A stretch of DNA of 64,000 bases from Flavobacterium enshiense. Lineage in GTDB: Bacteria; Bacteroidota; Bacteroidia; Flavobacteriales; Flavobacteriaceae. The position numbers and the translations under genes are program-made. Below the pieces are notes generated by a model that was given only the letters and a program-made list of their open reading frames with translations, had not been told where the DNA came from and did no database searches. Where the stretch lies: assembly GCF_022836875.1 (NCBI RefSeq), contig NZ_CP090376.1, positions 992,001 through 1,056,000 on the forward strand. The letters are read 5' to 3'. This document shows, in pieces, positions 9,182 through 17,908 of this stretch (positions are counted from its first letter, which is position 1; every line of letters starts with the position of its first letter).

Positions 9182-9348
9182 CGATAGCGCGGATTTACTT
9201 CGTCAGTTCGGCTAAAGCCTCGGGTGCAATCCGTGCTGCCCAAAACAGGAGAAGCTTGAAATCATGCTGGTTTGACTGCCGCTATAGAGGTTGTTTAGTT
9301 GTTTTTTTGAATTTGATTGTGGGCACGGATTGTAAATCCGCGCTATCG
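9182..9348. repeat. Inverted-repeat element with 16-bp perfect ends
   Basis: CGATAGCGCGGATTTA (9182-9197) is the exact reverse complement of 9333-9348. A second inner pair is imperfect: CAATCCGTGC-TGCCC near 9229-9241 against GGGCACGGATTG at 9321-9332. The element is ~167 bp, is non-coding, and ends 3 bp before the orphan sucB tail. It resembles a MITE or a large palindromic intergenic repeat. No transposase is nearby. Confidence 0.65.
9309..9327 (+). repeat. 19-bp direct repeat, copy 2
   Basis: Exact copy of 8651-8669. It overlaps the right arm of the inverted-repeat element. Confidence 0.8.
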
Positions 9349-9351
9349 GGG

Positions 9352-9426
9352 GCTGTTAAAGAAGCATTGGAAAACCCTATGGAAATCTTAATGGACAACA
9401 ATCCTAAGAAAGCTTTAGAACTTTAG
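9352..9426 (+). pseudogene. Orphan 3' end of sucB
   Basis: These 75 bp encode AVKEALENPMEILMDNNPKKALEL and stop, identical in protein to the last 24 residues of SucB (8504-8578). All coding differences are silent, for example aatccg/aaccct, atccta/atctta and cctaaa/cctaag. An open frame extends upstream to 9169, but that part is the inverted-repeat element and not protein-like. I read it as a displaced or duplicated gene tail, not a functional gene. Confidence 0.85.
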
Positions 9427-9448
9427 TAGTTTTATTCTATAAATCAAG

Positions 9449-9479
9449 AATCCCGCTTAGTAATGAGCGAGATTTTTTT
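9449..9479 (+). terminator. Degenerate copy of the sucB terminator
   Basis: AATCCCGCTTAGTAATGAGCGAGATT plus a T run copies 8618-8648 with one G-to-A change that breaks a stem pair. It follows the orphan sucB tail at almost the same relative position as in the original. Confidence 0.75.
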
Positions 9480-9594
9480 GTTTCTGATATTTGCTGAATG
9501 CTTGAAAGAAAATATTAAAATGAAAAAATGAACCCAGCTAATTTTTGAAAACTGCTGTTGTTCGACGTTTCTTTTTTAGGTAGTTATAAATTCC

Positions 9595-10164
9595 CTATTT
9601 TTTATTTAGCGGAATAGAAAACCCTCCAGCGAATGCTCCCGAAAATTGTTCTGCAGTAGGGTGGTAATAGTAGGTGAACTTAATTTCGAAATTGTGTCTA
9701 CGCCCTATCGCCAAACCTACTGAGAAGGGGATGTGTGTCACCACTCCGTTTTTTTTCAGGTTTGTAAAGGGTGTGTACGTTTGAAATGAGCCTGCGGACA
9801 GACCCACACCTGATTCAAGAAAAGGTGCAACGTAAGGAATGGGCGCACTGATACGAGCTTTTGCTCCAAGTAAAAAGGCATTGGATTTAATTTTGTATTC
9901 CTCCATGCCTGGTTCATCAGAGTCTCCTGAAGCTATGATAACTCCGGCATAGGGTCTGAAAGCGAACCAGCTCTTCAAGTTCCACACATATTCTCCCTGT
10001 GCATAAAATCCTGATCCGGTTAAATCCGCTTCATCATAGGGGGCGCACATGCCAAGTCCCACAGCTACGTTTATGTATTCGGATTTTTTTTCTTGTGCAA
10101 GTGTTGCATTGTAAAATAAGATGGAAAAGATAAGGACAACGAAGGAAGAATGCAGTTTGTTCAT
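9595..10164 (-). CDS. Outer membrane beta-barrel protein
   Basis: 189 residues with a signal peptide (MNKLHSSFVVLIFSILFYNA, cleavage near TLAQ). The mature part has short amphipathic strands rich in Gly and aromatics (ARISAPIPYVAPFLESGVGL; VGLAIGRRHNFEIKFTYYYH), as in 8-stranded Bacteroidota barrels. Function is unknown. It is monocistronic on the minus strand, in the patchwork region between two non-coding repeat elements. Confidence 0.78.
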   Translation of the reverse strand: MNKLHSSFVVLIFSILFYNATLAQEKKSEYINVAVGLGMCAPYDEADLTGSGFYAQGEYVWNLKSWFAFRPYAGVIIASGDSDEPGMEEYKIKSNAFLLGAKARISAPIPYVAPFLESGVGLSAGSFQTYTPFTNLKKNGVVTHIPFSVGLAIGRRHNFEIKFTYYYHPTAEQFSGAFAGGFSIPLNKK

Positions 10165-10269
10165 TTTGGTTTTTAATTTGATGCCGCGAATTTAATGTTA
10201 ATTATTTTAAAAGAATCCTTACATTATCTATTTTTTCGGTACGTTGGAAACCTATAACGTCCCGCCGGC

Positions 10270-10372
10270 TTTAAGAAGTTGGGGATTTTTGTTCCCGAAC
10301 CATTCCATTAGGACTGAAGTCAAATATACAAAAAGACCATTCCATTATACACCCAAACCCCAATTTCTTAAA
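10270..10372. repeat. Imperfect inverted repeat, about 100 bp
   Basis: TTTAAGAAGTTGGGG (10270-10284) pairs with CCCCAATTTCTTAAA (10358-10372) with one mismatch. Inside, ACCATTCCATTA occurs twice as a direct repeat (10299-10310 and 10337-10348). It lies between two minus-strand genes and encodes nothing. It is probably a dispersed intergenic repeat of this genome; that needs genome-wide comparison. Confidence 0.55.
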
Positions 10373-10412
10373 ACCGCTGTTGTGAGAAGTGCTAATAATG
10401 TTTAATGAGCTC

Positions 10413-10841
10413 TTATATTTTAAATAGCTCAGTTCCTTTCATCCAGAAGATTTCAGATTCTAAGAAATGAAGCCTTGTTTTAACTATTTTATCAGTTTTG
10501 TCTCTAGGGGATTTTATTATAAATCTCGCTTTGGAATTAGTAAAATTCAAAGTATATTTTTCCTCTAAATCTTTTTGTTTATCAGAATAGAATGAAATCA
10601 CGTTGTTTTTCATAGTCCATTTTCCTTTACCATAAATATTTTTTTCGGATGGAATTTCAAATTTAACGTTTGAATAATAGTGGAAGAAAAATGTTCCGTT
10701 TTCGTTTAAAGTCAATTTCCATTCTTTTAAATCACTTTCTTTAGTTTTACTTGAAAGTAGGTAATCGCCAACAGCTTTATTCTCTTGAGAGTATAACGTT
10801 AAATTTGATATTAAGATTAAAATTGTAAAAATCGTTTTCAT
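10413..10841 (-). CDS. Secreted hypothetical protein
   Basis: 142 residues. A signal peptide (MKTIFTILILISNLTLYSQ) is followed by a strand-rich domain with GDYLLSSK, WKLTLNENGTFFFHYY, GKGKWTMKNNVISFYSD and ELF near the end. The pattern resembles small lipocalin- or NlpE-like single-domain secreted proteins, but I cannot name a family. No Cys follows the signal peptide, so it is probably not a lipoprotein. It stands alone on the minus strand. Confidence 0.68.
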   Translation of the reverse strand: MKTIFTILILISNLTLYSQENKAVGDYLLSSKTKESDLKEWKLTLNENGTFFFHYYSNVKFEIPSEKNIYGKGKWTMKNNVISFYSDKQKDLEEKYTLNFTNSKARFIIKSPRDKTDKIVKTRLHFLESEIFWMKGTELFKI

Positions 10842-11023
10842 AGGAATTGTTTTATATGTAATTTTCTGTTAGTTTTTTCTTAATTTTACGCATCTCACTG
10901 CATTTCCCACAACTCATAAATATATACATTAACGAGCCTCTGCAAACCTAACTATAATAAAACACTTACACAATCACCAAATTTGGTGATATTTCAAAAA
11001 GTTTTATGGAATACTCTAAACGC

Positions 11024-11111
11024 GTTTCAAAAGAATATTTTTTAAGATTTTGAAACATAATCTGTTTCAAAATTTTTATATTTGAAAAAATGAAACAGTT
11101 TTTGTTTCAAA
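11024..11111 (+). promoter_or_regulatory. GTTTCAAA operator array and promoter of the HTH gene
   Basis: GTTTCAAAA occurs at 11024-11032 and 11064-11072, inverted as TTTTGAAAC at 11048-11056, and again as GTTTCAAA at 11104-11111. A -7 box TATATTTG (11077-11084) lies inside the array, so transcription should begin near 11091. The sites overlap the promoter and the leader. This fits autorepression by the HTH protein encoded next, which is inferred. Confidence 0.55.
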
Positions 11112-11137
11112 TTGTTTTTTTATTTGAAAATGCAACA

Positions 11138-11656
11138 ATGAAAGAAGGTGCTAGTTTAAAAAACCTATTGGGATTAACGCAAGAGGATACTGCTTACATG
11201 TTAGGTATTGATAGAGGACAATGGTCAATGTTTGTTTCCGGAAAACGTGATTTACCCTTGGCAGCCGTGCAGCAATTAGGGGTTGTACTAGAACATCTGA
11301 AGGAAAAGAAAAGTGTCTGCAAGGAAAGCCAGGCTATCGCCAAAGCGGAGAAACAACTGGTTCAAGAAAAATTGCAGCGCGACTATAGCGATGTGCAAAT
11401 CAAGTTGTATAAGGTTGTCAAACAAATCAGCACTATTGAAAATATACGTAACGAGAGTTTTGCGGCCTTGGAAGTCGCTGCGTTTTTAGAACAGCAAAAA
11501 GAGTACGACAATAGGAGTTCTCTGATCAGAGGTATTCGCGTAAGAGCAACCAACACCCTGAAGAAACATAATCTGTATGTTTTAGAAGCGTTACAGCTGA
11601 AAAAGGAAAACCTTGAGGCCTTAAAAATCAGTCTGGAGCAAAAAATGAAAAAGTAA
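11138..11656 (+). CDS. XRE-like helix-turn-helix regulator with coiled-coil tail
   Basis: About 172 residues from MKEGASLKNLLGLTQEDTAY. The Cro/CI-type HTH (LTQEDTAYMLGIDRGQWSMF) covers residues ~12-55. The rest is a Lys/Glu-rich helical, probably coiled-coil region with no other known domain. The frame is open from an ATG at 11090, but that start would sit on the predicted transcription start and put an operator repeat inside the gene, so I prefer 11138. Probably a local autoregulator; targets unknown. Confidence 0.75.
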   Translation: MKEGASLKNLLGLTQEDTAYMLGIDRGQWSMFVSGKRDLPLAAVQQLGVVLEHLKEKKSVCKESQAIAKAEKQLVQEKLQRDYSDVQIKLYKVVKQISTIENIRNESFAALEVAAFLEQQKEYDNRSSLIRGIRVRATNTLKKHNLYVLEALQLKKENLEALKISLEQKMKK

Positions 11657-11669
11657 TTGCATCATAAAC

Positions 11670-11707
11670 AAAAAAAATCCCGCTCGATTTGAACGGGATT
11701 TTTTTGT
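11670..11707 (+). terminator. Rho-independent terminator
   Basis: AAAATCCCGCTCGATTTGAACGGGATTTTTTT: a GC-containing stem with a T run after the HTH gene. The A run on the other side could also serve the convergent minus-strand gene at 11723. Confidence 0.8.
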
Positions 11708-11722
11708 TGTTATGTTGTCAGA

Positions 11723-13945
11723 TTATTGCTTAACGATCTTTATAACACTTTCACTATTGTCTGATTTTACTTTTGCGAAATAGATTCCGCTGCTCAAATC
11801 CGATAGATCAATAGTCGCTTCAGTAGTGTTGACTGATTTTGTTTGGATTGTTTTACCTAAAATGTCCGTAACAATCACGCTATTTATTAAAACTGAATTG
11901 TCCTTAGAGGAAAGGAAAACCAAACCTTTTGTCGGGTTAGGATAAACCAATAAGGATGTGCTTCCGAATTCCGAAACTGTCATGGTGCTGACAAACTCGG
12001 TTGTGTATGTATTGGTAACAATCGCCGGATTGAAATCGAAATAAATGGATGCCATATTCGGAATAATATCACCAATTAAATAACCCGGTTTTGGTTTGAT
12101 CTTGAAAGTTACCTGTCCTTTTCCGTTAGGAAGCAAGTCGATTCCGTTTAAGTTCCAGTTCAGTGTGTTGCCAACTCTGTTTAAAGTGTAGGCGTGGCTC
12201 GCATTAATTATCTTCACGGAATTCTCATCTAATTTCGCATCAAGAATATCTGTTATTTTTACATTTTCTGCCGGATAGGTTCCTGTATTTTCGAACTGAA
12301 TGGTATACGTCAGATAATCGTTGGGGCCGAACGTAGAATGCACGATTTTCCCTCCATGGCTTTCTGTCTTGTCATTCGGATCGTAGGAACCTACAATTGT
12401 TTGTGTTAGGCTGCTATTGTTGTTGGATAGCATTACATCATTTGCCGCGGTTATTGCGGCTGTGTTTGTGATCAGATTCCCTAAGCTAACTGTCGGAATA
12501 GTCGGAACCTGCATTGTCACGATGATCTGTCGTGTTTCATTTGGCAACAGGTTTGAGAAATCATATGTAAACCCTGTAGCTGTTGGGTTAGTCCCTGCTT
12601 GTGAAACATTCGTTATCGTTACCGTGTTGCTTTTGTTGAAAGTGACGGTTCCTGTAGCAATAGACTGATTACCTGTGTTTTTATATGCAATTCGATTTTG
12701 ATAGGTGAAGCCTGGTCTTGGAGGTGTTCCAAAAGGAGAAACGGTAACCATAGCGTCCGAATAAGACAATTGTGTTATCGGGAAATTGTAAACAGTAATA
12801 CCCGAGCCTGGGACAAAGTTAACATCGTTATACGAAGAAGGGGTAACGGTGTGATAGCTGCTGTAGTTGCTGTCAATCGTAAAACCAAAGTCATAGGAAT
12901 TTGCAGGGTTGGATTCCTGAATGTAATACATGCCGTTTGAAGAGGTAATGGTAGTTGTCGCTCCGGTATTGTTTATCTGGTACGAGAACTGACCAAAATT
13001 GAAATTCGTCTCTCCCGAATCTTGTGTGCCGTTATTGTTGGTATCAACAAAAGCCTTCAATAAAAAACCCTCATTAGCTACAGTTACGGTAGCTGTTGCA
13101 GTCGAGCAGGTTGTGGGGTTTTGTACGGCGCAAATTCTATACGTTAAGGTGTGAACTCCTGGTGCTGTTCCGGGCAAAACGCTGATTGTACCGTTTGGAT
13201 TGATTGTAAAACCGGAAGGTAACGTCAACGGAGTTAAAACCACATTGCCTATATTGTTCGGATTAATCGGGTAACCGTTCAGAAGGTCGTTTGACAATAC
13301 GGATGAAGTATTGATTGTCGTATTGCTGGTTGGATAAACGGTCATCGTGTCATTATTGGCCGTAATGCTACTTCCTACATAGGTAGCGGTTGTTATCAAA
13401 TTAGCGGAATCGGTTACGATAACCTGATAGGTTCCGGCTTGTCCATTAATCGTAAGGGTCTGATTGGTTGCGCCCTGAATTGGTGCTCCGTTAAGGCTCC
13501 ATTGAAATGTGTAAGGTGGAGTTCCGCCAATAACCTGGGCAAAGAGGGAACTGGTAGGCGTGCCTTGAGCGGCATTAATTGTCGCGTTATACGAGCATGA
13601 GCCTGATATCGACGTCGTAGTAAAATAAACAGGTCCCCACCAAGGATCGAAAACGCCTGGGAAGCTGTTGGTTCTTGCATAGGATTTATAAGCGGTACAG
13701 GAATTTAATCCGGTAATTAAAACCGGGTTTGTATTGACGACAGTTCCTGTGCTGTTAGGTGTAGGCTCTGAAGCGCCTGCGGCTAAGATCAGAATCTCCC
13801 AATCGTGGCATGGACCACCTTCAAACATAGCAGACGTCTGTGTGATGTTGGTAACGTCAAAGGCACTTGGAGGCACGACCTGTCCAAAAGTGACGGATAA
13901 AGCGCTGATGAAAAGTAACAGCGTTAAAAAGTATTTTTTTGTCAT
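11723..13945 (-). CDS. T9SS-secreted surface protein with DUF7619-like domain
   Basis: 740 residues: signal peptide (MTKKYFLTLLLFISALSVTFGQ), a fibronectin-like start (SAFDVTNITQTSAMFEGG), Ig-like/PKD-like segments, an SdrD B-like repeat (GFLLKAFVDTNNNGTQDSGE), a conserved domain beginning SYDPNDK and running to IYFDFNPAIVTNTYTTEF (DUF7619 as I recall it), and a C-terminal type A Por sorting domain (LLVYPNPTKGLVFLSS ... ANVKS-like end with IVKQ). It is exported by the type IX system and attached to, or released from, the cell surface. Adhesive or structural role likely. Monocistronic. Confidence 0.88.
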   Translation of the reverse strand: MTKKYFLTLLLFISALSVTFGQVVPPSAFDVTNITQTSAMFEGGPCHDWEILILAAGASEPTPNSTGTVVNTNPVLITGLNSCTAYKSYARTNSFPGVFDPWWGPVYFTTTSISGSCSYNATINAAQGTPTSSLFAQVIGGTPPYTFQWSLNGAPIQGATNQTLTINGQAGTYQVIVTDSANLITTATYVGSSITANNDTMTVYPTSNTTINTSSVLSNDLLNGYPINPNNIGNVVLTPLTLPSGFTINPNGTISVLPGTAPGVHTLTYRICAVQNPTTCSTATATVTVANEGFLLKAFVDTNNNGTQDSGETNFNFGQFSYQINNTGATTTITSSNGMYYIQESNPANSYDFGFTIDSNYSSYHTVTPSSYNDVNFVPGSGITVYNFPITQLSYSDAMVTVSPFGTPPRPGFTYQNRIAYKNTGNQSIATGTVTFNKSNTVTITNVSQAGTNPTATGFTYDFSNLLPNETRQIIVTMQVPTIPTVSLGNLITNTAAITAANDVMLSNNNSSLTQTIVGSYDPNDKTESHGGKIVHSTFGPNDYLTYTIQFENTGTYPAENVKITDILDAKLDENSVKIINASHAYTLNRVGNTLNWNLNGIDLLPNGKGQVTFKIKPKPGYLIGDIIPNMASIYFDFNPAIVTNTYTTEFVSTMTVSEFGSTSLLVYPNPTKGLVFLSSKDNSVLINSVIVTDILGKTIQTKSVNTTEATIDLSDLSSGIYFAKVKSDNSESVIKIVKQ

Positions 13946-14147
13946 ATAAGAAAGGTTAGTGGTTGATTTTTCTATAAATAAAAATAAGAAATTATTTCAT
14001 GTTAAGATTTTGTTTGTTAAGTTGTTGTAAAAATGCAACAATGATTTTTGTTTTTGTGATTCTAGTTCAAGCGCTTAAATTATATTTTAACGGCGACAAC
14101 TGGTTTTCAGACAGGATTTTTGTAGGTTTACTTTTTTAAAACAGATT

Positions 14148-15362
14148 ATGAAAGCGAATAAGAAATCGGCCGCGGTGGGCTTTATATTCATTACGATGCT
14201 GATTGATGTTATCGGTTGGGGGATTATCATACCGGTAATTCCGAAATTGATAGAAGAACTTATTCATGGGGATATCAGTGTGGCATCCCGTTACGGGGGT
14301 TGGCTTACTTTTGCCTATGCCATCACGCAGTTTTTATGTGCCCCGATGGTAGGGAATCTCAGCGATAAGTTCGGTCGTCGTCCCGTTATTTTGTTTTCCC
14401 TTTTCTTTTTTGCTTTGGATTACCTTTTGCTGGCTTTTGCACCGACTATCGCCTGGCTGTTTGTCGGAAGAATATTAGCCGGACTGACAGGTGCCAGCAT
14501 CACCACGGCCACGGCCTATATTGCTGATGTGAGCGATGAAACCAATCGGGCCAAGAATTTTGGTATGGTTGGGGCTGCATTTGGATTAGGATTTATAATC
14601 GGGCCAGTTATTGGGGGTGTTTTGGGACAGTATGGCTCCCGTATTCCTTTTTACGCTGCGGCACTGCTTTGCCTGATTAATTTTTTATACGGTTATTTCA
14701 TACTTCCGGAATCCTTGTCAAAAGAAAACAGGAGGGGTTTCAGCTGGAAAAGAGCCAATCCGGTCAGTGCACTGTTAAACCTGAAAAAATATCCGTCTTT
14801 AATCGGGTTGGTCATTGCGTTGGTATTGGTTTATATTGGTGGGCATGCGGTGCAGAGCAATTGGACTTATTTCACGATGTACCGCTTTAATTGGAACGAA
14901 AGGATGGTGGGGATCTCATTAGGAGTAATCGGTTTGCTTGTGGCAATCGTTCAGGGTGGACTGATCCGTTGGATAAATCCTAAATTAGGTAATAACAAAA
15001 GTATTTATTTCGGATTGTTCTTATATGCAGTGGGAATGTTTCTTTTTGCTTTTGCTTCACAAGGTTGGATGATGATGGTGTTCCTGATTCCTTATTGTTT
15101 TGGAGGTATTGCGGGTCCTGCATTGCAATCGGTGATTTCGTCTACCGTGCCGCCTTCGGAACAAGGAGGGATACAAGGGACATTGGCCAGTTTGATGAGT
15201 GCCACGTCTATCATCGGGCCTCCTTTGATGGCCAATACGTTTTATTTTTTCACGCACGACGAAGCGCCATTTAAATTTGCGGGTGCGCATTTTATTCTCG
15301 GCGGAATTTTGATGATTCTCAGTAGTGTTGTGGCTTACCGAACTCTGAAAAGCAAATTCTGA
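14148..15362 (+). CDS. MFS transporter, TCR/Tet-like
   Basis: 404 residues with 12 predicted membrane segments. MFS motif A is present as [16 protein letters not shown] near residues 70-86, with the TM1 signature [20 protein letters not shown] and the TM5 motif GxxxGPxxGG ([19 protein letters not shown]). These features place it with the TetA-like tetracycline/drug:H+ antiporters. Many core-genome members of this group do not confer tetracycline resistance, and the substrate is not deducible. It is a single gene, and the next gene converges on it 1 bp after its stop. Confidence 0.9.
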   Translation: MKANKKSAAVGFIFITMLIDVIGWGIIIPVIPKLIEELIHGDISVASRYGGWLTFAYAITQFLCAPMVGNLSDKFGRRPVILFSLFFFALDYLLLAFAPTIAWLFVGRILAGLTGASITTATAYIADVSDETNRAKNFGMVGAAFGLGFIIGPVIGGVLGQYGSRIPFYAAALLCLINFLYGYFILPESLSKENRRGFSWKRANPVSALLNLKKYPSLIGLVIALVLVYIGGHAVQSNWTYFTMYRFNWNERMVGISLGVIGLLVAIVQGGLIRWINPKLGNNKSIYFGLFLYAVGMFLFAFASQGWMMMVFLIPYCFGGIAGPALQSVISSTVPPSEQGGIQGTLASLMSATSIIGPPLMANTFYFFTHDEAPFKFAGAHFILGGILMILSSVVAYRTLKSKF

Positions 15363-15363
15363 G

Positions 15364-15801
15364 TTATTTCAGATATACATAGTGATTGTAATAGTCAATG
15401 ATGGCTTTCCCTTTCAGTAAAATGTCAGCGCCAATAATTCCGTGTACCGATTTTGCCTTGTATTGACGAAGCGCCAGGTTGACGTGACTCATATCGAAAA
15501 TCACCAAGGAAAAATCTTTGTTTTTCCAATGGGACAGTTGTAATAAGTTATCAGTTGCCATTTGTGTGTACATTCCTGTGGCCCCGGCTCCGGCGGCTTT
15601 AGTCGGAGAATCTTTGGCAGTAATATTGAAATGTTCCACGCTTTCAAAACCAATGCAACTGTTGGAAGCGCCTGTGTCTAGTATAAAATCGCCTTCAACC
15701 CCGTTTATTTTTGCCTTGATTAAAAGGTGCTGGGTCTTGGAAACTTTAAACTTTATTTTTTTGTAACCTTTCTTTTTGAGTAGTTCGTGCAGATTTTCCA
15801 T
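15364..15801 (-). CDS. Retropepsin-like aspartic protease
   Basis: 145 residues with one aspartyl protease half-domain. The catalytic motif is DTGASNSCIG in GDFILDTGASNSCIG (about residues 36-50), with the second hydrophobic-hydrophobic-Gly motif HGIIGADIL near residue 120. Single-lobed clan AA proteases act as homodimers. No signal peptide, so probably cytoplasmic. The target is unknown. It converges with the MFS gene. Confidence 0.85.
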   Translation of the reverse strand: MENLHELLKKKGYKKIKFKVSKTQHLLIKAKINGVEGDFILDTGASNSCIGFESVEHFNITAKDSPTKAAGAGATGMYTQMATDNLLQLSHWKNKDFSLVIFDMSHVNLALRQYKAKSVHGIIGADILLKGKAIIDYYNHYVYLK

Positions 15802-15872
15802 AACTCAAAAATAACCAAATAATTTTCTTCCCTTTAAAAGAAGTTATCCTTTTTGAAGTCGGCGGTCTTTAA

Positions 15873-15904
15873 TTGTATAGTGTGAAACAATCTTCGTAAT
15901 TTTG
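15873..15904 (+). promoter_or_regulatory. Promoter of the TatD-family gene
   Basis: A TTG (15873-15875) and the -7 box TAATTTTG (15897-15904) are spaced as in Bacteroidota sigma-A promoters. The -7 box lies 27 bp before the TTG start codon chosen for the gene. Confidence 0.5.
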
Positions 15905-15930
15905 CATCCTGAATTATTCAAATCTGAATC

Positions 15931-16710
15931 TTGGAAACAAATTTAATTTTTACCGATACACATACCCATTTATATTCTGAAGAATTTGCGGAAGATCGTA
16001 ACGAAATGATTGAGCGCGCCCTTGAAAAAGGTGTCAAACGATTTTTTATTCCGGCAATCGATTCGTCTTATACCCAAAAGATGTATGATCTGGAAAAGCA
16101 ATATCCGGAAAATATTTTCCTGATGATGGGATTGCATCCGTGTTATGTAAAGGAGAATTATGAAACCGAATTGGCTTATGTGGAAGCGGAATTAGCCAAA
16201 CGAAAATTTACGGCCATCGGTGAAATCGGGATTGACTTGTATTGGGATAAAACTACTTTGGATATTCAGAAAATCGCATTTCAGAAGCAGATTCAGTGGG
16301 CCAAAAAATACAAATTGCCTATAAATATCCATTGCCGCGATGCCTTCGACGAAATTTTTGAAGTACTGGAACTGGAAAAATCTCCGGAGCTGTTCGGTAT
16401 TTTCCATTGTTTTTCAGGTACCTATGAACAGGCACTAAAGGCTATTTCCTATAATATGAAGTTAGGAATCGGCGGAGTGGTGACCTTTAAAAACGGAAAA
16501 ATCGATCAGTTTTTGAATCAGATTGATATCAAGCACATTGTTTTGGAAACCGATTCTCCTTATTTGGCGCCAGTACCTTACCGAGGAAAACGCAACGAAA
16601 GCAGTTATGTGAAATTGGTCGCCGAAAAGCTTTCTGAAATTTATCAGTTGCCAATAGAAGAAATTGCACGGATCACAACTGAAAATTCCCGTGAAATTTT
16701 CGGGATTTAA
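15931..16710 (+). CDS. TatD family metal-dependent hydrolase/DNase
   Basis: 259 residues, a TIM-barrel amidohydrolase-like nuclease. Metal-binding motifs are visible in order: DTHTHLY at residue ~8, GLHPCYV, GEIGIDLYWD (Glu ligand), PINIHCRDAF (His), IFHCFSGT (His) and LETDSPYLAP (Asp). The start is a TTG at 15931; the next in-frame ATG lies after the first metal motif and would remove it, so the TTG is very likely correct. Acts on DNA or in peptide/tRNA quality control in various species. Clusters with the acyltransferase gene 61 bp downstream. Confidence 0.93.
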   Translation: METNLIFTDTHTHLYSEEFAEDRNEMIERALEKGVKRFFIPAIDSSYTQKMYDLEKQYPENIFLMMGLHPCYVKENYETELAYVEAELAKRKFTAIGEIGIDLYWDKTTLDIQKIAFQKQIQWAKKYKLPINIHCRDAFDEIFEVLELEKSPELFGIFHCFSGTYEQALKAISYNMKLGIGGVVTFKNGKIDQFLNQIDIKHIVLETDSPYLAPVPYRGKRNESSYVKLVAEKLSEIYQLPIEEIARITTENSREIFGI

Positions 16711-16771
16711 TAAAGAAATAAGATTTCATTCATAAAAATTTCGTTCTTTTGTGGATTGTAAAAAATAACTA

Positions 16772-17908
16772 ATGCCAAAGTTCGACTCGATACGCCAGTT
16801 TTATGATAGCGAAGTAAATTCAGCTATTCAGGGTATAGCCCATCACCCCATGATGAAGGCTTTGATGAGCTTTACTTTTCCTGATGTGGAAGAATCAGTT
16901 TGGATGGAACAGTTAAAACGCATCCATTCGATTCGCGATTTTCAGGTCAACTTTATCTATCAGTCCATTCAGCGTGTTTTAGAGCGCAGTTCGGATGGTC
17001 TGACAACTTCCGGTTTCGAAAAATTAGATCCGAATACTTCTTATCTTTTTATATCCAATCACCGCGATATTATCTTAGATACTTCATTGCTTAATGTCAG
17101 TCTTTTTGATCACGGTTTGGTGATGACGGCTTCGGCAATCGGAGATAATTTGGTGCAGAAATCGTTCTTGCTGACGCTTTCCAAACTAAACAGGAACTTT
17201 TTAGTGAAAAGAGGATTGCCGCCACGTGAACTATTACATAGTTCAAAATTGATGTCGGAATTCATGTATCATTTGTTATCCAAAGAAAACCGCTCGGTGT
17301 GGATTGCCCAACGAGAAGGAAGAACGAAAGACGGGAATGATGCCACACATCAGGGCGTTTTGAAAATGTTGGGCATGGCTTCGGATGAACCAAATCTGAT
17401 GGATTTTTTCAAGAAAATCAGAGTGGTTCCGGTATCGATTTCTTATGAATACGATCCAACTGATGCCTTAAAGATGCCTCAGATTATGGCAGAAGCCAAT
17501 GATGAAACTTATATCAAAGAGAAAAACGAGGATTTTATCACGCTGATTAGCGGGATCATTGGTCAGAAGAAAAGAATCCACATTCATGTAGGCGACATTT
17601 TAGACAAGGAATTGGATAAAATTGCGGCTGAGAACGACAATAACAACAAGCAGATTCAGGCTCTTGCACAGGTAATCGACGATTCCATTTTGTCGACTTA
17701 TAAACTATGGCCGACGAATTTTATCGCTTACGATCTGCTTCACAACGACAACCGATTTGAAAACCAGTATACGGAAAAAGAAAAACAACTTTTCGAACGC
17801 CGTCTGGAAATGCGTTTGGGGAGCGAAAAAGATGTACTTCGCGAAAGCTTCCTTGCCATGTATGCTAATCCGGTAGTTAATCAATTGAAATACCAAAATG
17901 TCGACTAA
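16772..17908 (+). CDS. 1-acyl-glycerol-3-phosphate acyltransferase-like protein
   Basis: 378 residues. The PlsC-type catalytic motif NHRDIILD (HxxxxD) lies near residue 94, and IAQREGRTKDGND carries the second glycerophosphate-binding block (usually EGTRS-like). The C-terminal half is longer than in the minimal family and ends next to the asparaginase start, which it overlaps by 11 bp. It probably acylates a lipid precursor at the membrane; the exact acceptor is unknown. Confidence 0.85.
   Translation: MPKFDSIRQFYDSEVNSAIQGIAHHPMMKALMSFTFPDVEESVWMEQLKRIHSIRDFQVNFIYQSIQRVLERSSDGLTTSGFEKLDPNTSYLFISNHRDIILDTSLLNVSLFDHGLVMTASAIGDNLVQKSFLLTLSKLNRNFLVKRGLPPRELLHSSKLMSEFMYHLLSKENRSVWIAQREGRTKDGNDATHQGVLKMLGMASDEPNLMDFFKKIRVVPVSISYEYDPTDALKMPQIMAEANDETYIKEKNEDFITLISGIIGQKKRIHIHVGDILDKELDKIAAENDNNNKQIQALAQVIDDSILSTYKLWPTNFIAYDLLHNDNRFENQYTEKEKQLFERRLEMRLGSEKDVLRESFLAMYANPVVNQLKYQNVD

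Noticed and set aside
9169..9426. 85-codon open frame ending in the SucB C terminus
   Set aside because: Only the last 24 residues are protein-like (sucB tail copy); the rest is the inverted-repeat element.
10256..10380. Integron attC site
   Set aside because: The palindrome ends do not fit the attC core motifs RYYYAAC/GTTRRRY and no integron integrase is present.
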